IMG/VR virus record: IMGVR_UViG_3300034012_000044 | Coordinates: 1-26,159 of that record | Source of the DNA: a virus | Length of the DNA: 26,159 bases | Direction: 5' to 3' (one strand) | Shown: positions 14,471 through 23,108 of the stretch, piece by piece | Layout: every line of letters starts with the position of its first letter | Position numbering within the stretch: position 1 is the first letter of the stretch | The notes under the pieces: generated by a model | Database searches by the model: none | What the model was told of the DNA's origin: nothing | Seen by the model: the letters and a program-made list of their open reading frames with translations, nothing else | Program-made: the position numbers and the translations under genes

Positions 14471-17400
14471 ATGATTGGTACTTTAGTAGCAACCACGCTT
14501 TTTTCACTTACGGCAGGGACTTTTGCGTTCTATGCTACTGCGGCGGCAATCAATTTTGCGGTTTCTTATGTTGTCACAAGAGCTTTTGGGTCTAAGCCTT
14601 CGAATTCTCAAGACACGGGCGCAAGGCAACAGGTCCCTCCAGCTAACAACAACTCAATCCCTGTCGTTTATGGTGATGCGTGGCTAGGTGGCGTTTTTGT
14701 CGACGCAGTATTGTCGACCGATCAAAAGACGATGTATTACGTTCTTGCGATCAGTTCTATCTCATCAGACGCAAGCGCTACATTTTCCTTTGACCGATCA
14801 AAGTTTTACTACGGAGATCAACTGGTAACGTTTGACGGAACAGATCAGACAAAAGTTATATCTCTTACTGATGGGGCAACTCCTCCAAATGTCGACGATA
14901 AGATAAGCGGAAAGTTATATATAAGCCTTTACACGTCTACAAACGCTGGCGTTATTACACCAATAAACGGAACCGCACCTAATGTCTTTATGGGCGGCTC
15001 CGATATTGAAGCCTCTCTTCGTTGGCCCTCATCTGGACGACAGATGAACGGTCTTGCCTTTGCGATTGTCAAACTGAATTACAACACTGACGCAGGGACA
15101 ACCGGGCTTTTGCCAATCACGTTTTACTGCAAGCACTACCCTAAAGGCGGATCTGTAGCGAAGCCGGGTGACGTCTGGTACGACTACATGACAGATACAA
15201 GGTACGGTGCAGGCATGACGGGCCTAGTAGACTCTACAAGCGCGACGGCTCTTAATACTTACTCCGACCAGACAATCACATACACGCCAGCCGGCGGAGG
15301 TTCTTCGACACAGGCTCGATACAGAATTAACGGCGTAGTCGACACAGGAAGGCCGGTTCTTGAGAACGTCGAGAAGATGCTGGAGTGTTCAGACAGTTGG
15401 ATGGCTTACAACGCGGCTTCAGGTCTTTGGTCGATTGTCATCAACAAAGCAGAAACCTCGACCTTTTCATTCAACGATACAAATCTTATCGGCGAGATCA
15501 GAGTTTCGGCTACCGACATCAATCAGCAGATCAATCAAATTCAGATTGAGTTTCCATCTAAACTAAATCGAGATCAGCCGGATCTTGTTTATATGGAGAC
15601 ACCCGCGGGTCTCTTATATCCGAACGAGCCACCCAACAGACAGACAACCACCCTAGAGTTTACGAATGACTCTGTGCAGGCTCAATACTTAGGTAATCGT
15701 AGGCTTGAGCAAGCCAGAGAGGATTTGATTGTCACGATCACTTCGACTTACCCCGGCATTCAGGTTGACGCGGGTGATGTGGTTGATATTACAAACGCTG
15801 ATTATGGATGGACGAATAAACTATTTAGAGTGATGAAGGTATCAGAGGCGACTGTCGATGACGGCAACCTCGGTGCAAGCCTAGAGCTTTCTGAGTACAA
15901 CGCGGTGGTCTACGACGATGCGAGCATCACCGCATTTACCGCGGCTCCCAATTCAAGCCTGCCGAGTCCTAATTACTTTTCTTCGCTAAACGCTCCGGTT
16001 ATTGGCGATCTATCGCCTTCGACAGCTCCTCCTACTTTCTCGGCTACCTGCACGATGCCAGCAGTCGGAAGAGTAACGACGATCACCTTGTTTTACACGA
16101 CCTCTGCAAGCCCATCTGCTACCGATTGGAAGGTATGGAGTTCAGCCATTCTTTCCAATGGCTCTACGTTTGCCAACTCATCAAGTTTTAAGTTCGACAA
16201 CATCACATTGTCCGCAGGAAATTATTACTTCGCTTTCTCTGTCGAAAATGATTCTGCAAAAAGCGCTCTTTCTGCAACAAGCTCGGTATTAAATTGGACT
16301 CCAGTTACGCCCACCGGACCGACAGGACCGACCGGAGCAGGCGGGGCCACTGGCCCTACCGGGGCATCATTAACGGGGCCGACAGGCAGTTCTGGTTTGG
16401 TAGGGATTGCCGCACTGACGGCTTATCTTGTTCAGTCACAAAGCGCATCAACGCCAACCTTTACGACTCCGACCTCTGGATCTGCGGTTCCTAGCGGCTG
16501 GTCCTCATCAACTCCTGCGGTGTCTATCGGGCAAGTGCTTTGGTACATACAGGGACGATATAACGCCAATGCAGTCACGGTCGACGGTGTTCCGGCTAAC
16601 TCGACAGCGTGGACGGGTCCGATTGCTGCATCTATCTTCCAAAGCATTAGGTCCGATAACTACAACGGGCCAAATCCACCAACAACTACAAACTTTGGAA
16701 CCCTCGGTTGGTATCTCGATCAACCTTCAGGGAACCTTTACGCGAATGCTGCATATCTTAGAGGTGAATTAGTTACGGGTGTAAGCGGGGCGCAGCGGGT
16801 CGAGATCAACAAGGGAGTCTCCAATAAGGTCGCGGTTTACAACTCTAGTAATACATTACTAGCGACATTTGGAGGCACTGGCACAAGTACAGACGCACTA
16901 CTAAGGCTTAACCCTGTCATCACAGGATCAACGGCAGTAGGAGCGAGCGCAGAGATTCCCAACGTCACGGGGCTTAGTAATAGTTCCTATGGTTATTACG
17001 CAAAAACAGTTGATGCTTCGATTGAAGGCACATTAGGAGCGTGGGTAGGAACGGGCTCGACAAACATTCGGTCGGGTGCAAGTGGAACCAGAGATTACGG
17101 ATCAGGTGTAGTCAGTGGTTTCTTAGGCTATCAGGATGGATCTTATTCGGCTGCCGTCAGGGGATACAACACGAGCGGCGGAACTGAAGTCTCTATTGCT
17201 GACTCTTCAGGTTATGCGCTAAACATCCGCAGCGGAACTATCAGATACGGTTCTTATACGTTCTCTGCCTTCAACGGATCTACGACTCAATTCCTGAGAG
17301 GCGATGGAACGTTTGCTAGTCTTAGCGCATCAGACATTCCTAATCTTCCCGGCAGCAAGATCACGAGTGGGCTTGTTTCGGAAACCTATGTCGGTGGATT

Positions 17401-17926
17401 TAAGAACGGGTCGACTTCAGTAGTCGGTGCGGCGGCAACTGGATCTACAGGGACTCTGCAAACATTTTTAGGTTCAGAGAACACCAATCTCACGACCGGC
17501 AATATGGTGTACTACACGCTCTCAGGCGGAACCTATGCGGGCGTTTATATCAATCAAAGAGGGTCAACCGCAACGTGGTCGACCTTAACATCCGACGCAA
17601 GGATGAAAGATGTTTTAGGCGACATCCCTGTTCCTAATGCTTTAGAGGCTATAAAGGCAATTGGAAAGCCTGTTATTTGGAAATGGAAACATGAGGCATC
17701 TAATCCGGTCTGGGGTTATACGGCACAGCAAGTCGGCGCAGGTATTGCAGAGGCTTTAGTTGAATCACCAATGCTTCCTAACGGCGATTATCAAAAAGTG
17801 CCGGGGACGAATGATCGGGTTTTAACGTTTGATAACACTAAATTCCAGATGCTAAAAGATCTTGCTTTACTAGAGTTAATTCATAAGGTCGAGGCATTAG
17901 AGGCTAGACTTGCGGAGCTAGAATGA
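14471..17926 (+). CDS. Tail hub/fibre protein with collagen-like segment and S74 chaperone
   Basis: An 1151-residue multidomain tip protein. Residues 1-40 are hydrophobic (FAFYATAAAINFAVSYVVT). About 50-490 is the tail-hub-like part, with IPVVYGDAWLGGVFVDAVL (63-81) and MEKMLE-like helical and strand regions further on. Next come a fibronectin-like beta domain (about 515-605), a short Gly-Pro-Thr collagen-like stretch (about 613-642), several beta-rich fibre domains, and a C-terminal S74 intramolecular chaperone starting at SDARMKDVLGD (S1041, D1042) and ending in a coiled coil EALEARLAELE. In S74 proteins the chaperone helps trimerise the fibre and then cuts itself off near this Ser-Asp. A hub fused to its own fibre is notable. 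The start is the ATG at 14471. Confidence 0.82.
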   Translation: MIGTLVATTLFSLTAGTFAFYATAAAINFAVSYVVTRAFGSKPSNSQDTGARQQVPPANNNSIPVVYGDAWLGGVFVDAVLSTDQKTMYYVLAISSISSDASATFSFDRSKFYYGDQLVTFDGTDQTKVISLTDGATPPNVDDKISGKLYISLYTSTNAGVITPINGTAPNVFMGGSDIEASLRWPSSGRQMNGLAFAIVKLNYNTDAGTTGLLPITFYCKHYPKGGSVAKPGDVWYDYMTDTRYGAGMTGLVDSTSATALNTYSDQTITYTPAGGGSSTQARYRINGVVDTGRPVLENVEKMLECSDSWMAYNAASGLWSIVINKAETSTFSFNDTNLIGEIRVSATDINQQINQIQIEFPSKLNRDQPDLVYMETPAGLLYPNEPPNRQTTTLEFTNDSVQAQYLGNRRLEQAREDLIVTITSTYPGIQVDAGDVVDITNADYGWTNKLFRVMKVSEATVDDGNLGASLELSEYNAVVYDDASITAFTAAPNSSLPSPNYFSSLNAPVIGDLSPSTAPPTFSATCTMPAVGRVTTITLFYTTSASPSATDWKVWSSAILSNGSTFANSSSFKFDNITLSAGNYYFAFSVENDSAKSALSATSSVLNWTPVTPTGPTGPTGAGGATGPTGASLTGPTGSSGLVGIAALTAYLVQSQSASTPTFTTPTSGSAVPSGWSSSTPAVSIGQVLWYIQGRYNANAVTVDGVPANSTAWTGPIAASIFQSIRSDNYNGPNPPTTTNFGTLGWYLDQPSGNLYANAAYLRGELVTGVSGAQRVEINKGVSNKVAVYNSSNTLLATFGGTGTSTDALLRLNPVITGSTAVGASAEIPNVTGLSNSSYGYYAKTVDASIEGTLGAWVGTGSTNIRSGASGTRDYGSGVVSGFLGYQDGSYSAAVRGYNTSGGTEVSIADSSGYALNIRSGTIRYGSYTFSAFNGSTTQFLRGDGTFASLSASDIPNLPGSKITSGLVSETYVGGFKNGSTSVVGAAATGSTGTLQTFLGSENTNLTTGNMVYYTLSGGTYAGVYINQRGSTATWSTLTSDARMKDVLGDIPVPNALEAIKAIGKPVIWKWKHEASNPVWGYTAQQVGAGIAEALVESPMLPNGDYQKVPGTNDRVLTFDNTKFQMLKDLALLELIHKVEALEARLAELE

Positions 17927-18213
17927 ACTGGCAGATCACCAAACTAGAAGTGAAACCCATCGTAAATGGCCTCTCAGACGTTGTTATCGCGGCCTCGTGG
18001 ACTGTAAGCGAGGCGAATGAGTCATTCTCAGGGGTTACATTGTTAAGCCCTCCTAGTGGCGATTTCACGCCTTACAACAGCCTTACGCAAGATCAGGTTT
18101 TAGGGTGGGTCTGGCAGAAAGTCAGTAAGGAAGGAACGGAAGAAATTGTTAGTACAAGGCTTCAGGAAAAGCAGTCACCCTCAACGATTGACCCACCGCT
18201 GCCGTGGGGTTAA
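17923..18213 (+). CDS. Small conserved tail-region protein (DUF7936-like)
   Basis: A 96-residue protein that starts in an ATGA overlap with the hub gene. FTPYNSLTQDQVLGWVW at 48-64 is a distinctive block found in a family of small phage proteins encoded near tail fibres. The N-terminus ITKLEVKPIVNGLSDVVIAA looks like two beta strands. The role is unknown. The proximity to fibre genes suggests a fibre-associated or assembly part. It is followed by a non-coding gap of 87 bases, the longest among these densely packed genes. Confidence 0.7.
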   Translation: MNWQITKLEVKPIVNGLSDVVIAASWTVSEANESFSGVTLLSPPSGDFTPYNSLTQDQVLGWVWQKVSKEGTEEIVSTRLQEKQSPSTIDPPLPWG

Positions 18214-18227
18214 ACTCTAGAAAAGAC

Positions 18228-18311
18228 AAGATAGCCTCCGTGGATCTGTGAGTGCATAGACCGCGTCAATTACCGAGTAAGGGAAAGGCAGGGTAAAGCC
18301 ATAGCTATCTT
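18228..18311 (+). ncRNA. Foldable RNA segment, candidate structured element
   Basis: AAGATAGC (18228-18235) and GCTATCTT (18304-18311) close an 84-nt region. Inside is a hairpin of 11 pairs, 18239-18250 with 18255-18265, with a bulged A at 18244, two G-T wobbles and an AGTG loop. Also inside are TTAC/GTAA (18270-18273 with 18277-18280) and GGC/GCC (18287-18289 with 18298-18300). The G-T pairs favour the + strand as the folded RNA. The outer stem's 3' arm covers codons 2-4 of the next gene. I do not recognise it; it is not a tRNA. The structure has only been paired by hand. Confidence 0.45.
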
Positions 18312-18783
18312 TAATCGCAATACGCTGACACAAGTTAGCGGATTCAACAACCAAATCATTGCGGGCGAGCTTGTCTACAACCAAAAGACCTTTTGGAATG
18401 TCTCGCTAGCTAACTCAGACGGAACACCGCTAGACCTTACGGGTTCCACAATCACAAGCCAGATTTTACGCAGGCAGCTCTCCAACGTCAGAGACTCGCG
18501 CTACGGTCTTACATTCGACATAGCCGACTACACGCCAGCGCCTACACCTGTAAGTCTGACGATTTCAAATCAGAATCTTGCTGGCGGATCGTTTACTCTG
18601 GTGATAGATGAATCTGCGTGGTCGGTTCTTTCCACAGATCCAGAGCTAGACATCAACGCGACAAACCCCGTGGGATTTTCAGGAAACATCAAGGTCGCTA
18701 TCCCTGCAAGCGGATCTACTCCGGCTCAAGACATGATTATTTTCTTGCTGTTCCTCATCAGGTCTGACGGGGTGACAAATTGA
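18301..18783 (+). CDS. Tail/fibre accessory protein with apparent ATA start
   Basis: A frame is open from 18235 to 18783 and looks coding: [20 protein letters not shown], then a beta-rich body ([25 protein letters not shown]) and a conserved-looking end with [19 protein letters not shown] and [10 protein letters not shown]. No ATG, GTG or TTG lies in frame before the GTG at 18601, which would drop 100 of 160 residues. The most natural start is ATA at 18301, with AGGG seven bases earlier (18290-18293). Either this is a rare AUA initiation, a mutated start, or another start such as CTG at 18325. The function is unknown; by position it belongs to the fibre module. Its stop overlaps the next start. 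Confidence 0.65.
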   Translation: MAIFNRNTLTQVSGFNNQIIAGELVYNQKTFWNVSLANSDGTPLDLTGSTITSQILRRQLSNVRDSRYGLTFDIADYTPAPTPVSLTISNQNLAGGSFTLVIDESAWSVLSTDPELDINATNPVGFSGNIKVAIPASGSTPAQDMIIFLLFLIRSDGVTN

Positions 18784-20336
18784 GCGACGTTAACTTAGTT
18801 GTCACGTCTGGAAACCAGATTGCCCTCACGATAGATCAAGGTATTATTGGCCCGACCGGACCAGCGGGGACACCCGGAGGCCCCACCGGAGCAATTGGCC
18901 CTACAGGCGCAACGGGACCCACTGGAGCTGCAGGAACACCCGGAGGACCCACAGGACCTACTGGCTCAACAGGACCAACTGGATCGGCTGGCCCCACTGG
19001 TGGCAGCGGACCGACAGGACCAACAGGGTTATCTGGCCCAACCGGTCCGACAGGCAATGCCGGGTCAACAGGACCGACTGGAGACATAGGGCCTACTGGT
19101 CCCACTGGTGTTTCTATTACAGGACCAACGGGACCCGCCGGGGTATCAGGACCTACTGGTCCCACTGGTGACTTTGGCCCTACTGGTCCAACGGGAGCAA
19201 GTGGAGTTTCAGGCCCAACTGGCCCCACTGGTGATACTGGTGCTGCGGGGCCAACCGGTCCCACAGGTAATGCTGGTTCCGTAGGTCCAACTGGCCCGAC
19301 CGGCGCTGCGTCCACAGTCGCGGGACCCACAGGACCAACAGGAGATTTTGGTCCAACCGGTCCCACAGGTGCAGCCTCAACGGTAGCGGGTCCTACTGGT
19401 CCAACAGGTGCTAATGGAACATCAGGCCCGACAGGTCCAACTGGCGCGGCTTCAACGGTAGCGGGGCCGACAGGTCCAACTGGCGATTTTGGGCCTACGG
19501 GACCAACAGGAGCCGCTTCTACCGTTGCGGGACCAACAGGACCTACTGGAGTAGCAGGCCCAACCGGGCCAACTGGAAGCGGTTCAAGTATTACGGTAAA
19601 AGATGAAGGAACAACGTTAACGACTAACGTTACTTCTTTCGATTTCACTGGAACCGGCGTTACTGCTACAAACGTGGGTGATGCGGTAACAGTCGCGATT
19701 TCTGCTGGCATGGGTCCAACTGGGCCTACAGGGCCAACGGGTGCAGCGTCTACCGTGGCAGGCCCAACAGGACCGCAAGGTGTTGCAGGTCCAACGGGTC
19801 CTACTGGCGATCAAGGTGTTATTGGCCCAACAGGCGCACAGGGATCTACCGGACCAACAGGACCTACCGGAGCGGCATCTACGGTTGCAGGACCTACTGG
19901 ACCCACGGGCGCTCAGGGAATCGCTGGACCCACTGGTCCCACTGGCGCGGCATCTACTGTGGCTGGCCCTACCGGACCAACGGGAACTTCCGGTCCCACA
20001 GGTCCAACTGGTTCGGCTTCTTCTGTCGCGGGACCTACAGGCCCGACCGGACCTGCTGGCACTACAGCAAACATTCCGGTCTCGGATGAAGGCACACAGA
20101 TTACAGCCGCGGTTTCTTCTTTCAACTTCGTTGGGTCTGGCGTAAGCGCGACTGCCGCGGGCAATGCCGTGACAGTAACGATTGCCGGAGGAGGTGGTGG
20201 AGGTAGTGACTTAACGATCACGGGCGCTAATGTTGGGGTTGGTCCTATTACGTTAGCCTCTGGCGTGTCTGTAACCGTTCCAACCGATCAAAGTTGGTAC
20301 ATACTCAAACCCAATGCGCTAGCAACTTTGTATTAA
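18780..20336 (+). CDS. Collagen-like fibre protein with two knob domains
   Basis: A 518-residue fibre protein starting at TTG 18780, after GGGGTGA, overlapping the previous stop. After a short N-terminal head (about 1-22) come two long Gly-Pro-Thr repeat stalks, roughly 23-265 and 306-430, which should form a collagen-type triple helix. Each is followed by a small beta domain: [19 protein letters not shown] at about 267-305 and [19 protein letters not shown] at about 431-470. These match at 22 of 38 positions. A further C-terminal beta domain ends the chain. [11 protein letters not shown] occurs seven times and [11 protein letters not shown] once. The stalk is probably a trimeric tail fibre or capsid-surface fibre. 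Repeat number is prone to change. Confidence 0.88.
   Translation: MSDVNLVVTSGNQIALTIDQGIIGPTGPAGTPGGPTGAIGPTGATGPTGAAGTPGGPTGPTGSTGPTGSAGPTGGSGPTGPTGLSGPTGPTGNAGSTGPTGDIGPTGPTGVSITGPTGPAGVSGPTGPTGDFGPTGPTGASGVSGPTGPTGDTGAAGPTGPTGNAGSVGPTGPTGAASTVAGPTGPTGDFGPTGPTGAASTVAGPTGPTGANGTSGPTGPTGAASTVAGPTGPTGDFGPTGPTGAASTVAGPTGPTGVAGPTGPTGSGSSITVKDEGTTLTTNVTSFDFTGTGVTATNVGDAVTVAISAGMGPTGPTGPTGAASTVAGPTGPQGVAGPTGPTGDQGVIGPTGAQGSTGPTGPTGAASTVAGPTGPTGAQGIAGPTGPTGAASTVAGPTGPTGTSGPTGPTGSASSVAGPTGPTGPAGTTANIPVSDEGTQITAAVSSFNFVGSGVSATAAGNAVTVTIAGGGGGGSDLTITGANVGVGPITLASGVSVTVPTDQSWYILKPNALATLY
18847..20062 (+). repeat. Gly-Pro-Thr collagen-like repeat tract
   Basis: Nine-base units of the form GGN CCN ACN (Gly-Pro-Thr) repeat through the gene, interrupted by the first knob domain around 19577-19700. 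Third bases vary freely between units, so the DNA repeats are imperfect while the protein repeat is almost exact. On the opposite strand the same units read Val-Gly-Pro without stops, which produces a long antisense open frame that is not a gene. Confidence 0.9.
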
Positions 20337-20346
20337 AGGAACTTCT

Positions 20347-21066
20347 ATGTCTGCGCTTATAGTAAAAGGAAATGCCAGTGGGACAGGCTCCACGACATTT
20401 CAATCGGCTAATACCTCAGCGACACAAACGTTCACCCTTCCCGGCACAGATGGCACTGCGGGTCAGGTGCTTTCTACAGACGGATCTGGAAACTTAAGTT
20501 TCTCATCCGCGGGCGCAGGCTCGGTTACGTCTACATCTGTTGTCACGGCTAACGGCTTTGCGGGTACTGTAGCAACAGCAACGACAACACCCGCTATAAC
20601 GCTTACCACGAGCGTTACGGGAGTTTTAAAGGGTAACGGCACTGCGATCTCTGCGGCTACGGCAGGAACGGATTATGTAGCTCCTAGCGGTGCTCTAGGA
20701 ACTCCTAGTTCAGGAACTTTATCCAACTGTACGGTAGACGGTACTAACAAGGTTGGTTATATCGGCGCTCCACAAAGCACGAATACGACTGTGGCTGCAA
20801 GCGATGCAGGTAAGCATATTTACTTTACTGGTGGCTCTACAGCAACCCTTACGGTAAACACAAACGCAACTACGGCGATTGATGTGGGTACAACGATCCT
20901 TGTCGTTAATAACAACTCTGGAAACCTTACGATCTCTGGTGCTGGTGTTACCTTTCAGCTTGCCAATGGTGCTACAGGTAACAGGACAGTGGCGACAAAA
21001 GGAATGGCTACCTTACTTAAGGTTGCTACGGATACGTGGTATGTCTCTGGTGCAGGAGTGACCTAA
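20347..21066 (+). CDS. Tail fibre protein, beta-rich
   Basis: A 239-residue Ser/Thr/Gly-rich protein with an AAAGGA ribosome site before its ATG. It contains TFTLPGTDGTAGQVLSTDGS (about 28-47), a segment common in phage and metagenomic fibre proteins, then SVTGVLKGNGTAISAATAGT (about 90-109) and a C-terminal domain with SDAGKHIYF and SGNLTISGAGVTFQL ending in DTWYVSGAGV. This last pattern recurs at the ends of trimeric fibres. It is probably a fibre segment attached to the neighbouring collagen-like and lectin proteins. No enzymatic motif is seen. Confidence 0.78.
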   Translation: MSALIVKGNASGTGSTTFQSANTSATQTFTLPGTDGTAGQVLSTDGSGNLSFSSAGAGSVTSTSVVTANGFAGTVATATTTPAITLTTSVTGVLKGNGTAISAATAGTDYVAPSGALGTPSSGTLSNCTVDGTNKVGYIGAPQSTNTTVAASDAGKHIYFTGGSTATLTVNTNATTAIDVGTTILVVNNNSGNLTISGAGVTFQLANGATGNRTVATKGMATLLKVATDTWYVSGAGVT

Positions 21067-23108
21067 TGGCTGGTAACTTAACGGCGATGATTGCTGCGGC
21101 GTTCTCTGGTGGTGGTGCTCCTCCAGTAGTCACCGACCCTTATTTCGACTACACCACGCTATTGCTTCCCGGCAACGGAACCAACGGCGCACAGAACAAC
21201 ACGTTCTTAGATAGCTCTACCAATAACTTCACCATCACCCGCAACGGCAATACGACACAAGGCACTTTCTCACCGTTCTCACAGACGGGGTGGGGGAATT
21301 ATTTTAATGGTAGTAGTTCGTTAACATCAGCCAGTTTAGGTTCTGCAATAGGAACTGGCGACTTTTCAATGGAGTTTTTTGTTTATCAAACGGCTTCGGC
21401 AGGTATTATAACTTATCTACAATTAGCATCTGCTAACAATATATATCTACAAACAAATAGCGGTTCAGCTAGATTTTTATCTGATTCTGGTATTTCAGCA
21501 ATTACCGGTGGAACCGTAAACATAAACAGTTGGAATCATTTGTTGGCTACTAGGCAAGGGTCAACAGTACGATTGTTTGTAAACGGAGTGTTAGTTGCGA
21601 ACACTACATCATCAACAAGTTTTGGGACGCCGACCGCAATAATTGGCCCAGCCACTACGGCATATTTAAGTGCATTGCGTATTTGTATTGGTAGTGTTCC
21701 TACGGGCTACCAAACATCTAGTACAACAAACGGCGCTTCTATTTTTACACCTCCAACAGCCTTGCTAACCTCAACCTCTCAAGGCGCAACAGCAGGCGAT
21801 GTCAAACTTATTACGTGCCAATCTAATAGGTTTGTTGATGTAAGCGATTCACCAAAAACAATCACACTCTCAGGCTCTCCCTCCGTACAAGCCTTCTCTC
21901 CATTCAACCCCAGTGCTAGCTGGTCTGCTGCGACTTATGGTGGGTCAGGGTATTTCGATGGGAATACGGATTATCTAAAAGCCCCTGCAAATTCAGCTTT
22001 TGCTTTTGGCACAGGTGATATGACGTTTGAGGCGTGGGCTTACTACGCAGGAACGCAAGGCACATTTAGTTATGTTACCGACCTACGAGTATCAGGTTCT
22101 GAATCAACATCAAGGTTTTATGTGTATCTTAGTGGAACAACGCTTTATTTAGGTTTTGGTTCCACGGATGATATTAATGTTGCAACTGGCATTTCAAAAG
22201 ATCAGTGGTTGCACATTGCAGTTGTAAGATCAGGAAGTGGTAGTAATAACGTAGCCGTTTTTGTTAACGGTACAAGAACGCATCAAAGAACGGATACCTC
22301 AAATTTTAGTACAAATGCCATTCCTACGATCGGCGCAAGATATGGAAACACAGATTTTATAACTGGTTATATTGGAAGTTATAGGATCGTCAAAGGCACG
22401 GCGGTCTACGATCCTTCTCAATCAACCATAACCGTCCCCACAGCACCTCTCACTGCCATCACCAACACCTCCCTCCTCCTAAACTACACTAACGCTGGTA
22501 TTTACGATGCTACTAGCAAGAATGATCTGGAGACAGTAGGCAATGCTCAGATAAGTACGGCGATCTCTGCTAAGTGGGGCAGCGGAAGTATGGCGTTTGA
22601 TGGGACGGGGGACGGATTGATTGCCCCTAAAAATGTATTGTATGAAATTGGCAGCGGAGATTGGACATGGGAAACGTGGGCTTATAGTTCGTCTTATTCA
22701 GCAACACAAATCTTTACTTCTTATGAAGGAACGTCAGGTTCAGGGTATGCGTTATTTTCTTATGTAGTTTATTGCAGCGGCGGTAAAGTCGGTATAGATA
22801 TAAGTAACGGATCAACCTCTGTGCTTAATGTTACTTCTGTTAATAATGTACCAACAAATTCGTGGGTACATTTAGCAATAACAAGAAGCAATGGAACTTT
22901 TAGAGTGTTTATAAATGGAAGTTTGGATAATACTTCATCAGTATATTCAGGAACGCCGTATGTACCCAGCACTGCGGTTTTAAGCGTAGGATTTGGGCCT
23001 GCTAGATTTCCGTTTACCGGCTACCTACAAGATGTCCGCATCACCAAAGGCTACGCTCGCTATACAACCAACTTCACTGCACCAACAGCAGCGTTTCCCA
23101 CCTTATGA
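21066..23108 (+). CDS. Adhesin with three LamG/concanavalin-like lectin domains
   Basis: A 680-residue likely receptor-binding protein whose ATG overlaps the previous stop as TAATG. Three repeats of a LamG-like jelly roll are visible at about 29-230, 245-460 and 468-680. Each carries G-T/S-G-D followed by an aromatic strand (GTGDFSMEFFVY, GTGDMTFEAWAY, GSGDWTWETWAY). Each also has a W-x-H-L/I-A strand with FVNG or FINGS (SWNHLLATRQG, QWLHIAVVRSG, SWVHLAITRSN). The second and third end in YRIVKGTAVY and VRITKGYARY; the first has a degenerate version. The domain centres are markedly AT-rich compared with the borders, suggesting domain exchange. Sugar binding is inferred from the fold. Confidence 0.85.
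   Translation: MAGNLTAMIAAAFSGGGAPPVVTDPYFDYTTLLLPGNGTNGAQNNTFLDSSTNNFTITRNGNTTQGTFSPFSQTGWGNYFNGSSSLTSASLGSAIGTGDFSMEFFVYQTASAGIITYLQLASANNIYLQTNSGSARFLSDSGISAITGGTVNINSWNHLLATRQGSTVRLFVNGVLVANTTSSTSFGTPTAIIGPATTAYLSALRICIGSVPTGYQTSSTTNGASIFTPPTALLTSTSQGATAGDVKLITCQSNRFVDVSDSPKTITLSGSPSVQAFSPFNPSASWSAATYGGSGYFDGNTDYLKAPANSAFAFGTGDMTFEAWAYYAGTQGTFSYVTDLRVSGSESTSRFYVYLSGTTLYLGFGSTDDINVATGISKDQWLHIAVVRSGSGSNNVAVFVNGTRTHQRTDTSNFSTNAIPTIGARYGNTDFITGYIGSYRIVKGTAVYDPSQSTITVPTAPLTAITNTSLLLNYTNAGIYDATSKNDLETVGNAQISTAISAKWGSGSMAFDGTGDGLIAPKNVLYEIGSGDWTWETWAYSSSYSATQIFTSYEGTSGSGYALFSYVVYCSGGKVGIDISNGSTSVLNVTSVNNVPTNSWVHLAITRSNGTFRVFINGSLDNTSSVYSGTPYVPSTAVLSVGFGPARFPFTGYLQDVRITKGYARYTTNFTAPTAAFPTL

Noticed and set aside
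18228-18311. tRNA or known riboswitch
   Set aside because: The length is close to a tRNA, but the stems are not: an 11-pair hairpin replaces the usual arms, there is no CCA-ready acceptor and no T-loop GTTC sequence. I recognise no riboswitch core.
18836-19711. Antisense open frame of 291 residues rich in Pro-Val-Gly-Pro
   Set aside because: It is the mirror of the Gly-Pro-Thr repeat: GGN CCN ACN reads as NGT NGG NCC on the other strand and cannot produce a stop. No ribosome site or independent support.
20036-20190. A CRISPR-like array in the repetitive fibre region
   Set aside because: Repeats are nine-base coding units with no regular spacers and an intact reading frame.
21036-21065. Lectin gene start at 21036
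   Set aside because: The extension overlaps the fibre gene's end and includes an unlike Cys-rich stretch. ATG 21066 gives the standard TAATG overlap.
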